Below the pieces are notes generated by a model. It ran no database searches and was not told the DNA's origin. It saw only the letters and a program-made list of their open reading frames with translations. A program made the translations under genes and the position numbers. DNA of 64,000 bases. Origin: Parapedobacter pyrenivorans (GTDB lineage: Bacteria > Bacteroidota > Bacteroidia > Sphingobacteriales > Sphingobacteriaceae). Positions 25,676 through 34,043 of the stretch are shown here, one piece after another (position 1 is the stretch's first letter; every line of letters starts with the position of its first letter). The DNA is taken from NCBI RefSeq assembly GCF_014636865.1, contig NZ_BMER01000007.1, positions 6,921 to 70,920 of the forward strand. Reading direction: 5' to 3'.

Positions 25676-25777
25676 ATCCTCGAAGCTGCCCGTCTTAGCC
25701 ACGGCTTGGAAAGACTCGAACAGATCAAGTATGCCGTGCTGGAACGGGACGGGCAGATTTCGATCATCCCCGAATAA
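25676..25777 (+). pseudogene. 3' remnant of a DUF421 (YetF-like) gene
   Basis: The frame ending at the TAA of 25775-25777 reads [20 protein letters not shown] then [11 protein letters not shown]. That is the C-terminal strand-turn-strand of YetF-like proteins (compare QVRVAILETDGSISVF at 59774-60454). No start or membrane part is left; the fragment abuts the T-run of the terminator before it. So a third YetF gene was lost here by deletion. Confidence 0.65.
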
Positions 25778-25786
25778 TGCGTACGC

Positions 25787-26044
25787 CTACTTTCTGAAAA
25801 CGAACCAGAAGATGAGGAGTGTTAAATTTACAAGTACCGAAAATGCGTTTGAGAGTATAATCGGGATTTCATTTTGCAGGAAACCATAGTAAACCCATAG
25901 GCTGACACCGGTTATCAGCACACAAATCATGGTGATAGACAGGTCAGCTGTTTCTTTGGTTTTTATCACTTTAATCAGCTGGGGTAACATGGCTGCAGAA
26001 GTAAAGGTCCCCGCTGCAATCCCAATTATCGTTTCGTAAGTCAT
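25787..26044 (-). CDS. SemiSWEET-type sugar transporter
   Basis: This 85-residue protein has three membrane helices, exactly one triple-helix bundle, as in bacterial SemiSWEETs that work as dimers. The PQ-loop motif is in the first helix (SAAMLPQLIKVIKTKETADLS). SITMICVLITGVSLWVYYG and a third helix near LSNAFSVLVNLTLLIFWF follow. It would move sugars along their gradient. No sugar genes are near. Confidence 0.88.
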   Translation of the reverse strand: MTYETIIGIAAGTFTSAAMLPQLIKVIKTKETADLSITMICVLITGVSLWVYYGFLQNEIPIILSNAFSVLVNLTLLIFWFVFRK

Positions 26045-26210
26045 TGATGATAGTTAATGGCCGTTACTCACCAGTGCCGGATCAGCCCGCCAAAGGCGTA
26101 TGTATTTATTACAAGTAATAAACCAACGGCCCGCTGTTTTGATTTGAGTTTTTTCCAACAATTCCAGGTGTTTGTTGTCATTCTTGAATGAAACCAAAGC
26201 AGCAAACACC

Positions 26211-27224
26211 ATGGAAATCGCTAATCACGTGAAAATGCCGTTGTATGTGATGTTGTTACTGGCAACATCGCTGCTCTTTTCGTGCGGCGAGCGCCAGACA
26301 GCCGACGACGCTGAGCGGCACGAGCCCAAAGAAACGGCACAACCGCAGCTAACCGCGGACCAGATTGCGCTGACCAAAGCCATTTCGTACAACCGGTATA
26401 CGCTGGAAGACGAATACGCGTATGAAGATACTGTGCGCGTATTCCAATGGGATAAGATCAAGGAACAGCTGGCGATCATTGAAAATTTACAGCTGGACAG
26501 CAAGCGCTTCGCCGTATTGCAAAACTACAACAACATCAATGGGAAAGCTCCCGCAGTGGCCACACCCGTGCAGGATGACCATGATCGGCTTTCGGATACG
26601 CTGGGCACCGCACGCGACCAGTCGATACCCTTATATAAGCCGGGAAACAGCGATGCTCCCCTCATCTATGGCCGCGACGGATGGCTCGTGGAGCTGTTGA
26701 GCAGCGATACCGCGGCCCGCATAAAGGTGGCCGGCCCGTCATTCGATGGAAGCTGGGAGGTACCCAAACAGTACGTAACCCCGCTGAGCGACAGCGCACG
26801 GTTTGACCAAGTGGTGGTTGTGGATGTCACCAACCAAAATATCGCCACCCTCGAACGTTCCGATGGGGGCGCTTGGCAGATCTTGAGTATGAATCCGGCC
26901 ACATCCGGCAAGCACGACCCGCCCTATGCGATGGAGACGCCGCTGGGCATCTTTGTGCTCCAGGAGAAAAAGCCCAAAATGCTGTATACGGAAGATGGCA
27001 CCAAAGTCATCAAAGGTTATGCTCCGCATGCCAGCCGCTTTACGAATGGGGCTTATGTACATGGTGTGCCGACAGAGGATCCGGAAGGTGAAATCATCGA
27101 ACATAGCCCGACGCTTGGCACTGTGCCCCGGTCGCACATGTGCGTACGCAATGCGACATCACACGCTAAATTCATATACGATTGGGCAAAAGCGCTGCAC
27201 GCCTTGGTCATTGTGATTGAATGA
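26211..27224 (+). CDS. Lipoprotein L,D-transpeptidase (YkuD type)
   Basis: A lipoprotein signal ends LLFSC (about residue 25 from the ATG at 26211). The C-terminal YkuD domain (about 190-335) shows the catalytic signature: YVHGVPTEDP, then SHMCVRNATSHAKFIYD with the active cysteine in the SHxCxRN motif. The insert between HG and the S-H-x-C is a little longer than usual. Such enzymes make 3-3 cross-links in peptidoglycan or attach lipoproteins to it. A TTG 13 codons upstream is less likely. A second, distinct L,D-transpeptidase gene follows. Confidence 0.85.
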   Translation: MEIANHVKMPLYVMLLLATSLLFSCGERQTADDAERHEPKETAQPQLTADQIALTKAISYNRYTLEDEYAYEDTVRVFQWDKIKEQLAIIENLQLDSKRFAVLQNYNNINGKAPAVATPVQDDHDRLSDTLGTARDQSIPLYKPGNSDAPLIYGRDGWLVELLSSDTAARIKVAGPSFDGSWEVPKQYVTPLSDSARFDQVVVVDVTNQNIATLERSDGGAWQILSMNPATSGKHDPPYAMETPLGIFVLQEKKPKMLYTEDGTKVIKGYAPHASRFTNGAYVHGVPTEDPEGEIIEHSPTLGTVPRSHMCVRNATSHAKFIYDWAKALHALVIVIE

Positions 27225-27238
27225 CATTTATTTAACAC

Positions 27239-27266
27239 TTTGATTTTCAAAATATTGGTATCTTTG
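27239..27266 (+). promoter_or_regulatory. Promoter of the second L,D-transpeptidase gene
   Basis: TTTG (27239-27242), 16 bases and TATCTTTG (27259-27266) match the Bacteroidota housekeeping consensus; the start ATG is at 27290. Confidence 0.7.
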
Positions 27267-27289
27267 CAGCGGAGCAGAGAAAAGTGCGT

Positions 27290-28039
27290 ATGAAAAAGTT
27301 ATTATTGGTGATGATTGTTGCGGTGCTGACGACCTTAGCGTTCCATCCCTTACCCATAAAAGAAAAAGCAGTCGCCCAGCCGACGGATTCCATCGGCACG
27401 CGGCTGCCAGAAGTGTCTGAAACCAAACAGCTCTACGATAGCCTGAAGCTTCAATCCATCCTCAAGTACGAGGCGTTTGAACAAGCAATGGTGGGCTACG
27501 CAGCGATCCCGGCGGCCAATAAAAACCTGCTTACTGTCATCGACTTCTCCCTGCCGTCTACCGAAAGGCGTTTATATGTGCTAGATATGAAGCATAGAAA
27601 GCTGCTGTTTCACACCATCGTATCGCACGGCCGCAACAGCGGCGGTAACTACGCCACCGAATTTTCCAACATAAACGGCTCGTTGCAGAGCTCACTGGGG
27701 TTTTACCTCACCGATGCGACCTATCAGGGGCGCAACGGCTATTCCCTTCGCCTGGCGGGCCAGGAGCCCGGCATCAATGACCAAGCCATGGCCCGGGCCA
27801 TTGTGATGCACGGTGCGGATTATTGCAGTGAAGCGGTTATCCAAGCTACAGGCAGACTGGGAAGAAGTTATGGCTGCCCCGCATTGCCGCGTGCGCTAAA
27901 CAAACCGATCATCGATACCATCAAAGGCGGCAGCCTGCTATTTATCTATGCGGATAATGAAGATTATCTGGCAAAAAGCGCGATCCTGAAAGACCATACC
28001 GCGCTGCCTGAGATGTTACTCGCTCAAAAAGGGCAGTAG
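27290..28039 (+). CDS. Murein L,D-transpeptidase catalytic-domain protein (YkuD_2 type)
   Basis: This 249-residue exported protein has a signal segment (about 1-20). The YkuD_2 family pattern follows: LTVIDFSLPSTERRLYVLDM, VSHGRNSGGNYATEFSN, IVMHGADYCS and the cysteine motif GRLGRSYGCPALPR. It belongs to a different branch from the preceding lipoprotein enzyme. The ATG at 27290 is preferred over a GTG two codons earlier. It has its own promoter directly upstream. It probably edits peptidoglycan cross-links in the periplasm. Confidence 0.88.
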   Translation: MKKLLLVMIVAVLTTLAFHPLPIKEKAVAQPTDSIGTRLPEVSETKQLYDSLKLQSILKYEAFEQAMVGYAAIPAANKNLLTVIDFSLPSTERRLYVLDMKHRKLLFHTIVSHGRNSGGNYATEFSNINGSLQSSLGFYLTDATYQGRNGYSLRLAGQEPGINDQAMARAIVMHGADYCSEAVIQATGRLGRSYGCPALPRALNKPIIDTIKGGSLLFIYADNEDYLAKSAILKDHTALPEMLLAQKGQ

Positions 28040-28044
28040 CATGC

Positions 28045-29052
28045 TTACATGTACTCCCGCTTAAATGCTGTGGGGGATTTGTTGGTCCATCGCTTGAAAG
28101 CCCTTATGAATCCACTGACTTCCGCATAACCCAATGTGTCGGCAATCTCTTTTATCGACATGAAATCATTTCGCAGGTATTGAATCGCTAACGATTTACG
28201 CACATCTTCTACAAGCTCGAAATAAGTAAGGTGTTCTTCTTTTAATTTCCGTTGAAGGGTTCGTACACTGATATTGAAATTATTGGCCACGGATTCCATT
28301 GACAATGTGTAAAGGTAGGAATTACTGAACAGGTAATTATATATCGTAGTAGCGAATGCGCCCTTGTTGGAAACCCGTTCCTTCAATAGGGGAATCTGAT
28401 CCAAAAAGGTTTTTTGCAATCCATAATTTGCAGTGATAATTTTCGTATCCAGGTATGCATTGTCAAATTCCAGTAAATAGCGATCTCCCTTTCTTACAGG
28501 GCCTTGTAAAATTTCGTCATATTGGTTTGCAAACGCTTTATTATAAGTTGGTAAGGTTACAAGAATCGGCTTGGGCCGCTTAACGAGTAATCCCCGCAGT
28601 TCATGGAGCGTAAAGGCTGTCAAAAAGTCGCCCATTTGATGATTGGCGTTGATCAGGGTTTTATGCCTTTCATTTCTTGTGTAGCTAATCTTGAATGTCT
28701 TTTCGCCTTCTTCGATACGCATGGTATAAAGATCGGTAAAGAGGTGTAATAACGAACTGACCATCATTAACGCATCCCTAACCGTGTTGCTGGTTAAAAT
28801 GACCTGCCCGACGAGGTTTAACGCGGCTACTTGCATGGTGTATCCGAATTGAAGCCCGATAGCCTCATTGTTTGAAAGTTTGACGATGTTCTTCCACAAC
28901 GTTTCTGTTTCGGGGTCAGTCAGTGTGAAATTACAGTCGGAATACAGGTCGCGCAAGTCAAAGCCGGAACTTCTTGCCAGGTAGGCCGGGTCGATATTCC
29001 TTTCTTCGCAAAATATAATTAGTGCCTGAAAAAAGGTTTGTTTGTAATTCAT
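28045..29052 (-). CDS. AraC-family regulator (Arabinose_bd-type sensor)
   Basis: This 335-residue protein belongs to the OruR/ArgR-like branch, with an N-terminal domain of about 190 residues (YLARSSGFDLRDLYSDCNF ... GLQFGYTMQVAALNLVGQVI). The AraC double helix-turn-helix covers about 235-335 (NNFNISVRTLQRKLKEEHLT; DTLGYAEVSGFIRAFKRWT). The ATG at 29052 is favoured; 45 further upstream codons would fill the divergent promoter region. It is divergent from a small membrane-protein gene and is the natural candidate to regulate it. Confidence 0.88.
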   Translation of the reverse strand: MNYKQTFFQALIIFCEERNIDPAYLARSSGFDLRDLYSDCNFTLTDPETETLWKNIVKLSNNEAIGLQFGYTMQVAALNLVGQVILTSNTVRDALMMVSSLLHLFTDLYTMRIEEGEKTFKISYTRNERHKTLINANHQMGDFLTAFTLHELRGLLVKRPKPILVTLPTYNKAFANQYDEILQGPVRKGDRYLLEFDNAYLDTKIITANYGLQKTFLDQIPLLKERVSNKGAFATTIYNYLFSNSYLYTLSMESVANNFNISVRTLQRKLKEEHLTYFELVEDVRKSLAIQYLRNDFMSIKEIADTLGYAEVSGFIRAFKRWTNKSPTAFKREYM

Positions 29053-29168
29053 AGCTACAAACTTAACTAAATTTTTCTTCGCTCCGCTGCCGCTGAAAGA
29101 CGACGCGTTTGTCGTAAGATGGTAATATTTTGTCGCAAAGTGAAAAAAGCGAAATCGTTTTTCGGGGA

Positions 29169-29176
29169 TACCTTTG
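29169..29176 (+). promoter_or_regulatory. -7 promoter element before the small membrane protein
   Basis: TACCTTTG matches TAnnTTTG and lies 16 bases before the start at 29193. TTTGTCG occurs twice in the divergent region upstream (near 29107 and 29131), which could be a regulator site. Confidence 0.5.
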
Positions 29177-29192
29177 AAAAAAAACAATTGCT

Positions 29193-29564
29193 ATGAAACT
29201 AAAGAACATTTTGCTTTTAAACGCCATCAGTTCAGGAATCACCGGTTTACTTTTGGCTGCAGTACCCCGTGTATTTGCCGACATCTTCCAACTGGTAAGC
29301 CTGGCGCCATTTACAGGTGTCGGGATATTCTTGGTACTCTATGCACTCCTCGTCGCTGTTACGGCGTTGGCAGTGCCCATTCGAACGGTATGGGTGCGGG
29401 TAGTTATCGCACTGGATATGATTTGGGTAGTGGCGAGTGTGGTTTGTGCGGCAGCGGTGTTTACCATGATTAGCTTGTGGGGTACCCTGTTTATCCTTGG
29501 AGTAGCGGCATGGGTAGGCGCAATGGCTTACCTGCAAAACAAGGCATTGATTACCGGGCGATAG
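29193..29564 (+). CDS. Small four-helix membrane protein
   Basis: This 123-residue protein is nearly all hydrophobic, with four predicted membrane helices (about 7-30, 40-62, 67-90 and 94-113). The short polar ends carry Lys/Arg at the start (MKLKN). No known motif is visible. Placement opposite an AraC regulator suggests that it is the regulator's main target. A role cannot be assigned. Confidence 0.7.
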   Translation: MKLKNILLLNAISSGITGLLLAAVPRVFADIFQLVSLAPFTGVGIFLVLYALLVAVTALAVPIRTVWVRVVIALDMIWVVASVVCAAAVFTMISLWGTLFILGVAAWVGAMAYLQNKALITGR

Positions 29565-29657
29565 AAACTGGCGAACGGGTAGAAATCGGTTGAATATGCA
29601 TGATTTTTCAAACATCTGTGCCTTAAGGTTGTCTTTAACAACAGATAACTATGGCGT

Positions 29658-30404
29658 ATGGATATTCTTTTGAACGACGGATATGAAAGCCCGACTGATG
29701 TTTACCGCAATGCGGTGACCCTGCTGCGTGACTGTGGCTGCGAATTTATGATAGGCGGTGGCTTTGCGATATCGTTTTATACCGGCATACATCGCGATAC
29801 GAAAGACCTCGATATCTTCTGCCAGCCAAAAGATTATCCGCAATTACTAAAATGCTTTGCCGATAACGGGTACCGGGTGGAATTGACGGATTCGCGGTGG
29901 CTGGCCAAAGTATTTAAAGGGGACCATTTCATAGACATTATTTTCGATACGGTGAACGGGATATGCAGGGTTGACGAATCCTGGCTCGATCACGCTGAAG
30001 AAGGCGACTTCTTTGGTGTGACGGCACCTTTCATGGCTCCGGAGGAGTTGATTTGGTGTAAAAGCTACGTGCAGAACCGTGAACGGAACGACAGCGCAGA
30101 CATCAACCACATGTTCCTGAAAACGGGGCATCGCTTGGATTGGGAACGGTTGTTGCAGCACCTCGATGCGCATTGGCACTTATTATTGGCACAATTGCTC
30201 ATCTTCCAATTCGTCTACCCGTCCGATTACCGGTGCATCGTGCCCGACTGGCTATTCCAGGAGCTGATGAAGCGCGCAAGTGCGCAGTATGAGTTGCCCC
30301 CGTCGGTCGAAAAGGTATGCCGGGGCCCGCTCATCGACCAAACGCAATACGAAGTGGATATCAAAGAATGGAATTACAAATCATACACCATCAAGACGGT
30401 GTGA
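29658..30404 (+). CDS. Nucleotidyltransferase-fold protein
   Basis: This 248-residue protein looks like the MNT/Pol-beta-type nucleotidyltransferases. CEFMIGGGFAISFYTG gives the G-G-x-A helix turn, and RDTKDLDIFCQP supplies the acidic D-x-D pair for metal. A third acidic residue may lie in HFIDIIFDTVNG. The C-terminal half is helical. Stand-alone members modify small molecules or proteins, or work as antitoxin partners, but no toxin (HEPN) gene is adjacent. The phosphoesterase gene starts 13 bases later. Confidence 0.75.
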   Translation: MDILLNDGYESPTDVYRNAVTLLRDCGCEFMIGGGFAISFYTGIHRDTKDLDIFCQPKDYPQLLKCFADNGYRVELTDSRWLAKVFKGDHFIDIIFDTVNGICRVDESWLDHAEEGDFFGVTAPFMAPEELIWCKSYVQNRERNDSADINHMFLKTGHRLDWERLLQHLDAHWHLLLAQLLIFQFVYPSDYRCIVPDWLFQELMKRASAQYELPPSVEKVCRGPLIDQTQYEVDIKEWNYKSYTIKTV

Positions 30405-30417
30405 AGAGAAAATAAGG

Positions 30418-31185
30418 ATGGAAGAAAAAAAAGAACAGATACGGATAGCGGCGGTGGGCGATTTACACGTCCGTGAGACGGACCGCGGAAAATGGAAGGA
30501 ATATTTTGCTGCGATTTGCCGGGAAGCGGATATATTGGTGCTGGCCGGTGACCTCACCGATACCGGCGACGAAGATGAAGCCGCATTGCTGGTGGATGAG
30601 CTAAAGGGATGCACCATCCCCATGGTAGGGGTATTGGGCAACCACGATTATGAAAAGGGACGCCAGAAAATCATCAAAGAGACGCTGGCGCATGCCAATA
30701 TACAAATCCTGGATGGTGAATCGACCATCATCAACGGGGTGGGATTTGCCGGAGTGAAGGGCTTTGGCGGTGGCTTCGATGCGGCGATGCTTTCGAAATT
30801 CGGCGAAGAGATGATGAAACTATTCGTACAGGAGGCAGTGGATGAAGCGTTGAAATTGGACCGGGCATTGGCGCGCTTGGGGCAACATGGGGGCGAAGTG
30901 CATAAGATAGCCATTATGCATTATGCACCGATTTCGGCTACCGTAGAAGGGGAGCCGTTGGAAATCTACCCCTTTCTGGGGTCGTCCCGGCTGCTGGAAC
31001 CCGTGCAACGGCATAAGGTCGAAGCGGTATTTCACGGACATGCCCATAAGGGTAAACGGGAGGCCCAGACACCCGATGGAATTTCTGTATGGAACGTTTC
31101 ATTGCCGCTATTAGCCCATCAGGATAAGCCTTATCCATTCCATCTACTGGAATTGGAAGCCACTGATTTGCAACATTCATCATAA
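30418..31185 (+). CDS. Metallophosphoesterase
   Basis: This 255-residue calcineurin-like phosphoesterase has all family metal-binding blocks in order: AAVGDLHVRET, LVLAGDLTDTGDEDEA, VLGNHDYEKG, IMHYAP and AVFHGHAHKGKREA. The ATG at 30418 is used; a longer frame upstream only reads the preceding gene out of phase. The substrate is unknown. With the nucleotidyltransferase before it the pair could make and remove a nucleotide or phosphate group, which is speculation from order only. Confidence 0.87.
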   Translation: MEEKKEQIRIAAVGDLHVRETDRGKWKEYFAAICREADILVLAGDLTDTGDEDEAALLVDELKGCTIPMVGVLGNHDYEKGRQKIIKETLAHANIQILDGESTIINGVGFAGVKGFGGGFDAAMLSKFGEEMMKLFVQEAVDEALKLDRALARLGQHGGEVHKIAIMHYAPISATVEGEPLEIYPFLGSSRLLEPVQRHKVEAVFHGHAHKGKREAQTPDGISVWNVSLPLLAHQDKPYPFHLLELEATDLQHSS

Positions 31186-31200
31186 CGAAACACGTAGAAC

Positions 31201-31872
31201 ATGAGCCGCAAATTCGCCAAAAATGTGAGTACCAGCGAACGCATAGTATCCGTAGCGCTGGGGTCTTACCTGTTGTACCAATCGTTGCGTACCATCAGGC
31301 ATCGACCGTTTATAAAGTTGGGCACCGCTGGTTATTTATTGGCTAGGGGGATAGGGGGCTATTGCCCGGTTAACCGGTGGATGGGAAAGAAGGGAACCCA
31401 TAATCCGGCCATCAATATTCAAACCATCGTAACGGTGAATAAGCCTCGGTTTGAAGTGTATGGCTATTGGCGGAAACTGAGTAATCTGCCGAATTTCATG
31501 GCCCATCTGTTGAAGGTGGAGGAGCTGAGTGATAAGCGGTCGCACTGGCTGGCAAGGATGCCGGGCACAAGTGGGACGATTGAATGGGAGGCCGAAATTG
31601 TAAAGGATGAGCCCGGCTACCTGATTGGTTGGCAATCTGTAAGCGGGTCGCCCGTCGAGAACGCAGGAAAAGTACAGCTGTATGATGCACCAGGTCGCCT
31701 GGGTACGGAAGTACGTGTGGTATTCAGTTACCATCCCCCAGCGGGCGGCTTGGGAACCGGCGTGGCCAAATTACTCAACCCGTTTTTTAAGCGTGTGATT
31801 GAAGAAGAGATCCGCAATTTCAAACGGGTGATGGAAGCTGATTTAGTTTCCCCGAATGCATCTTCGACGTAA
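31201..31872 (+). CDS. DUF2892-SRPBCC fusion protein
   Basis: This 223-residue protein has an N-terminal YgaP-like/DUF2892 segment (about 1-60; VSTSERIVSVALGSYLLYQS, GTAGYLLARGIGGYCPVNRW) with two short hydrophobic stretches. A SRPBCC/cyclase domain follows (about 72-215; TIVTVNKPRFEVYGYWRKLS, LPNFMAHLLKVEEL). This fusion is common in Bacteroidota and in stress contexts; its role is not known. It follows the phosphoesterase by 15 bases. Confidence 0.82.
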   Translation: MSRKFAKNVSTSERIVSVALGSYLLYQSLRTIRHRPFIKLGTAGYLLARGIGGYCPVNRWMGKKGTHNPAINIQTIVTVNKPRFEVYGYWRKLSNLPNFMAHLLKVEELSDKRSHWLARMPGTSGTIEWEAEIVKDEPGYLIGWQSVSGSPVENAGKVQLYDAPGRLGTEVRVVFSYHPPAGGLGTGVAKLLNPFFKRVIEEEIRNFKRVMEADLVSPNASST

Positions 31873-31915
31873 CGGTCTGAAGAATAAGTAATCGCCTTGT
31901 TCCAGATTTTGTCAA

Positions 31916-32143
31916 TCAATCGTCGTCATCCAAATTGCCCGATGCGGTGCCGGCTAAGTCACCGCCTTCACGATCCACCTCATTGGGATCATTGGTTTCA
32001 CGGATGCTCGCGTCATCATCATCCGAATTGTCATATTGCTGCTGCCGATCAAAGGCCTCATGGCCGGCCCGCTCGTTTTCGGCAATTCCTTTTTCCATGC
32101 GCTCCGGGTCGACCGGCGGCTGTTGTTTTTTGTTGTTCGTCAT
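31916..32143 (-). CDS. Small acidic hydrophilic protein
   Basis: This 75-residue protein is nearly all polar and very acidic, with D-rich runs (NSDDDDASIRETNDPNE and a DDDD end) and no hydrophobic core, so it is probably disordered. Such small hydrophilic proteins often belong to stress regulons. A strong ribosome site (AAAAAAGGAGGA) precedes the start, which is unusual for Bacteroidota and supports real expression. No function is recognised. Confidence 0.65.
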   Translation of the reverse strand: MTNNKKQQPPVDPERMEKGIAENERAGHEAFDRQQQYDNSDDDDASIRETNDPNEVDREGGDLAGTASGNLDDDD

Positions 32144-32188
32144 GATGAATTGTCCTCCTTTTTTGTTAGTTCAGTACGACTCTCGCCG

Positions 32189-32683
32189 CTATGATTTTAC
32201 CTCAGCGGTAATGCCGCTTCCGCTTCGTGCATGTTTTGCGAAACAGGCCAATAAATAATCCCAACCCTGTTCGCCGTCCATCGCGTCGCTGTATTTTTCA
32301 TATCCTTCTCCGTGGTTTTCGAAGTGGTCATGCCGGAGCTCAATCCGGGTTTGTCCGTCGGTAATCGTCCGGAAGCCGATCGTCACCTCGCTCGCCTTGT
32401 CTGGATCAGGTTCGGGCACACGGAAGGGACTGATTTGCCACATGACCGTGATATACTCACCATGTTTTACGGCTGAAACGGTTCCCCAGTCGCATCGAAA
32501 ATCATTGGGCCCTTTTTCTGTGCAGTGCCCTCCGGGTATCGGGTGTATGCTGATTTCCACTAATTTATCTTTTGACCATGTATATGCTTTAGGCCACCAC
32601 AGTGCCAGTTCGCTGATAAATGCATTAAACGCCTGCTCACTGGATAAATCTACATCGATCTGTTTACGTATTACCTTTCCCAT
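32189..32683 (-). CDS. SRPBCC (AHSA1-like) domain protein
   Basis: This 164-residue START-fold protein has the AHSA1-like opening VIRKQIDVDLSSEQAFNAFI, then LALWWPKAYTWSKD and TVMWQISPFR strands. It ends in the family-typical long helix with YEKYSDAMDGEQGWDYLLAC. The likely ligand is hydrophobic but unknown. It is the fourth separate SRPBCC gene in the window and lies in the stress island. Confidence 0.85.
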   Translation of the reverse strand: MGKVIRKQIDVDLSSEQAFNAFISELALWWPKAYTWSKDKLVEISIHPIPGGHCTEKGPNDFRCDWGTVSAVKHGEYITVMWQISPFRVPEPDPDKASEVTIGFRTITDGQTRIELRHDHFENHGEGYEKYSDAMDGEQGWDYLLACFAKHARSGSGITAEVKS

Positions 32684-32779
32684 GTTGCCGTTTTATCTTT
32701 GATGAGTACCATTGTATAATTAGATAACAGGTAGGGGAAGCGTATTGTTTGATTCCGTGGCATTACGCAGATGCTGACT

Positions 32780-33304
32780 TTAAGGCGTGGGATGCTCCAT
32801 AAGTTGACGATGAATGATCTGGCAGAGATTGGAGGCGGCCGCCGCAATGATCTGCTGTTCGTCACCGCTAAACGTGCTACGGTCTGATACCTGCCAGTTT
32901 TTGGCTTTGATCGCCGTAAACATTGTTCCAACGGGCTTCTCCGGCGATTCGCTACCCCCGGGCTTCGTGAGCCCCGTGATGCCTACGTGGATGTCTGCGG
33001 AAATCATATGCGCCAGGCTTTCGGCAATGGCCGCCGAAACCTCCTCCGATTCCGGTGTAAAGCGCTCGAGAAGTGACGGCGATACGTTTAATACGTCTTC
33101 TTTTACGCAGGCGTCATAGCAGGTAACGCCCCCCTTCAACACGTCACCCGATCGGTTTGCCAATGAAAATAAAAAGGAGAGAAAGCCTGCGGTAGCACTT
33201 TCCGCAAAGGCGATGGTAAGCCCATGCTGGGCGAGGAGTTCACTACATTGCCCAACCTCGGCTTGCGCGTGCGCCAGGATTGCTGAAAATGGTGTGTCGA
33301 TCAT
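32780..33304 (-). CDS. CinA C-terminal-domain protein (PncC-like)
   Basis: This 174-residue protein consists of only the CinA C-terminal domain. The family motif TIAFAESATAGFLSFLFS is near residue 30, and HVGITGLTKPGGSESPEKPV with a GT.F/.AI strand is near 105-130. Typical members deamidate nicotinamide mononucleotide in pyridine-nucleotide recycling. The N-terminal CinA domain is absent, as in many stand-alone forms. Activity on NMN is likely but some homologues are inactive. Confidence 0.82.
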   Translation of the reverse strand: MIDTPFSAILAHAQAEVGQCSELLAQHGLTIAFAESATAGFLSFLFSLANRSGDVLKGGVTCYDACVKEDVLNVSPSLLERFTPESEEVSAAIAESLAHMISADIHVGITGLTKPGGSESPEKPVGTMFTAIKAKNWQVSDRSTFSGDEQQIIAAAASNLCQIIHRQLMEHPTP

Positions 33305-33374
33305 ATGTTGACAGTTGCTTTGCTGTTGCTTTGTTGAGTTTTAACCGTCTCTGTACCAATTGTTGACAAGCAGC

Positions 33375-33572
33375 TCATTGCAGTCGCTTGAATGGAAACT
33401 GACCAACAATTTGCGTGTTGAGGTAACGCCCTTTCGACCGCGCCTGCCGCAAGCCGATGTACACAAATTCCGGAACATCGTAGTAATGGTATACAGCACC
33501 TGTTTGAAACGTGATTTTGAGTGTATTGCTGTCTTCCTGATATTCCATGAATTTAATGACGCTCGATGGCAT
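33375..33572 (-). CDS. KTSC-domain protein
   Basis: This 65-residue protein matches the KTSC domain throughout: SSVIKFMEYQEDSNTLKITF, then GAVYHYYDVPEFVYIGLRQA and SKGRYLNTQI. KTSC is a small beta-domain found alone or fused to nucleases and lysyl-tRNA synthetase-like proteins; its function is not settled. It sits 20 bases before the end of the unknown gene at 33593. Confidence 0.8.
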   Translation of the reverse strand: MPSSVIKFMEYQEDSNTLKITFQTGAVYHYYDVPEFVYIGLRQARSKGRYLNTQIVGQFPFKRLQ

Positions 33573-33592
33573 ATCGCTGTGTGATATCGCTA

Positions 33593-33982
33593 TTAATTGG
33601 GCAGATCATCGGAGTGCTTATCCCAAGTGCTGGGCAATTCATCCATCGCGTCCTCGCTTTCTTCAAACGAATCCAAAATATGAATGTACCAGTCCTTGGC
33701 CTCCTCAAACACCGTAGCCAAATTGTCAGACACGTAACGGTGCACGATGAATACAAACCTGTCGATTTCGCCGTATTTGTTGATACGCTCCCATTCATAT
33801 CGAGGGCTGATAGATGGCAGGAGCGGACTTTGAGCTTCCAATAGCTCAAGAACGGTATGCGTGGGAAAGTGGAAAATAACCACCCTGCCATTTAACGAAT
33901 CCGGCGGAACCGCAGCCAGCAATGTAAAGTCGGGGATATTAAATTTCACAATTCCTTCCTTTCTATGCAAATCGGTTTGCAT
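33593..33982 (-). CDS. Uncharacterised 129-residue protein of the stress island
   Basis: From the ATG at 33982 the protein reads MQTDLHRKEGIVKFNIPDFT, a beta-rich centre with VVIFHFPTHTVLELLEAQ and an acidic helical tail (FEEAKDWYIHILDSFEESED). The frame stays open to 34174, but that extension overlaps the DUF892 gene and reads as its shadow, so the shorter start is preferred. No family is recognised. Confidence 0.55.
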   Translation of the reverse strand: MQTDLHRKEGIVKFNIPDFTLLAAVPPDSLNGRVVIFHFPTHTVLELLEAQSPLLPSISPRYEWERINKYGEIDRFVFIVHRYVSDNLATVFEEAKDWYIHILDSFEESEDAMDELPSTWDKHSDDLPN

Positions 33983-34043
33983 CTCTTTGAGGTTAACCTT
34001 ACGATGGTCAAGTTTGTTTGGGTATATTCGCTTCAGAGCTACC

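Noticed and set aside
28000-29187. Longer start of the AraC regulator up to 29187
   Set aside because: The additional 45 codons fill the divergent promoter region and precede the normal family start (YKQTFFQALI).
29600-29650. GTTGT/ACAAC inverted repeat before the nucleotidyltransferase gene as operator
   Set aside because: Only five bases per arm with no promoter element in a fitting place; expected by chance.
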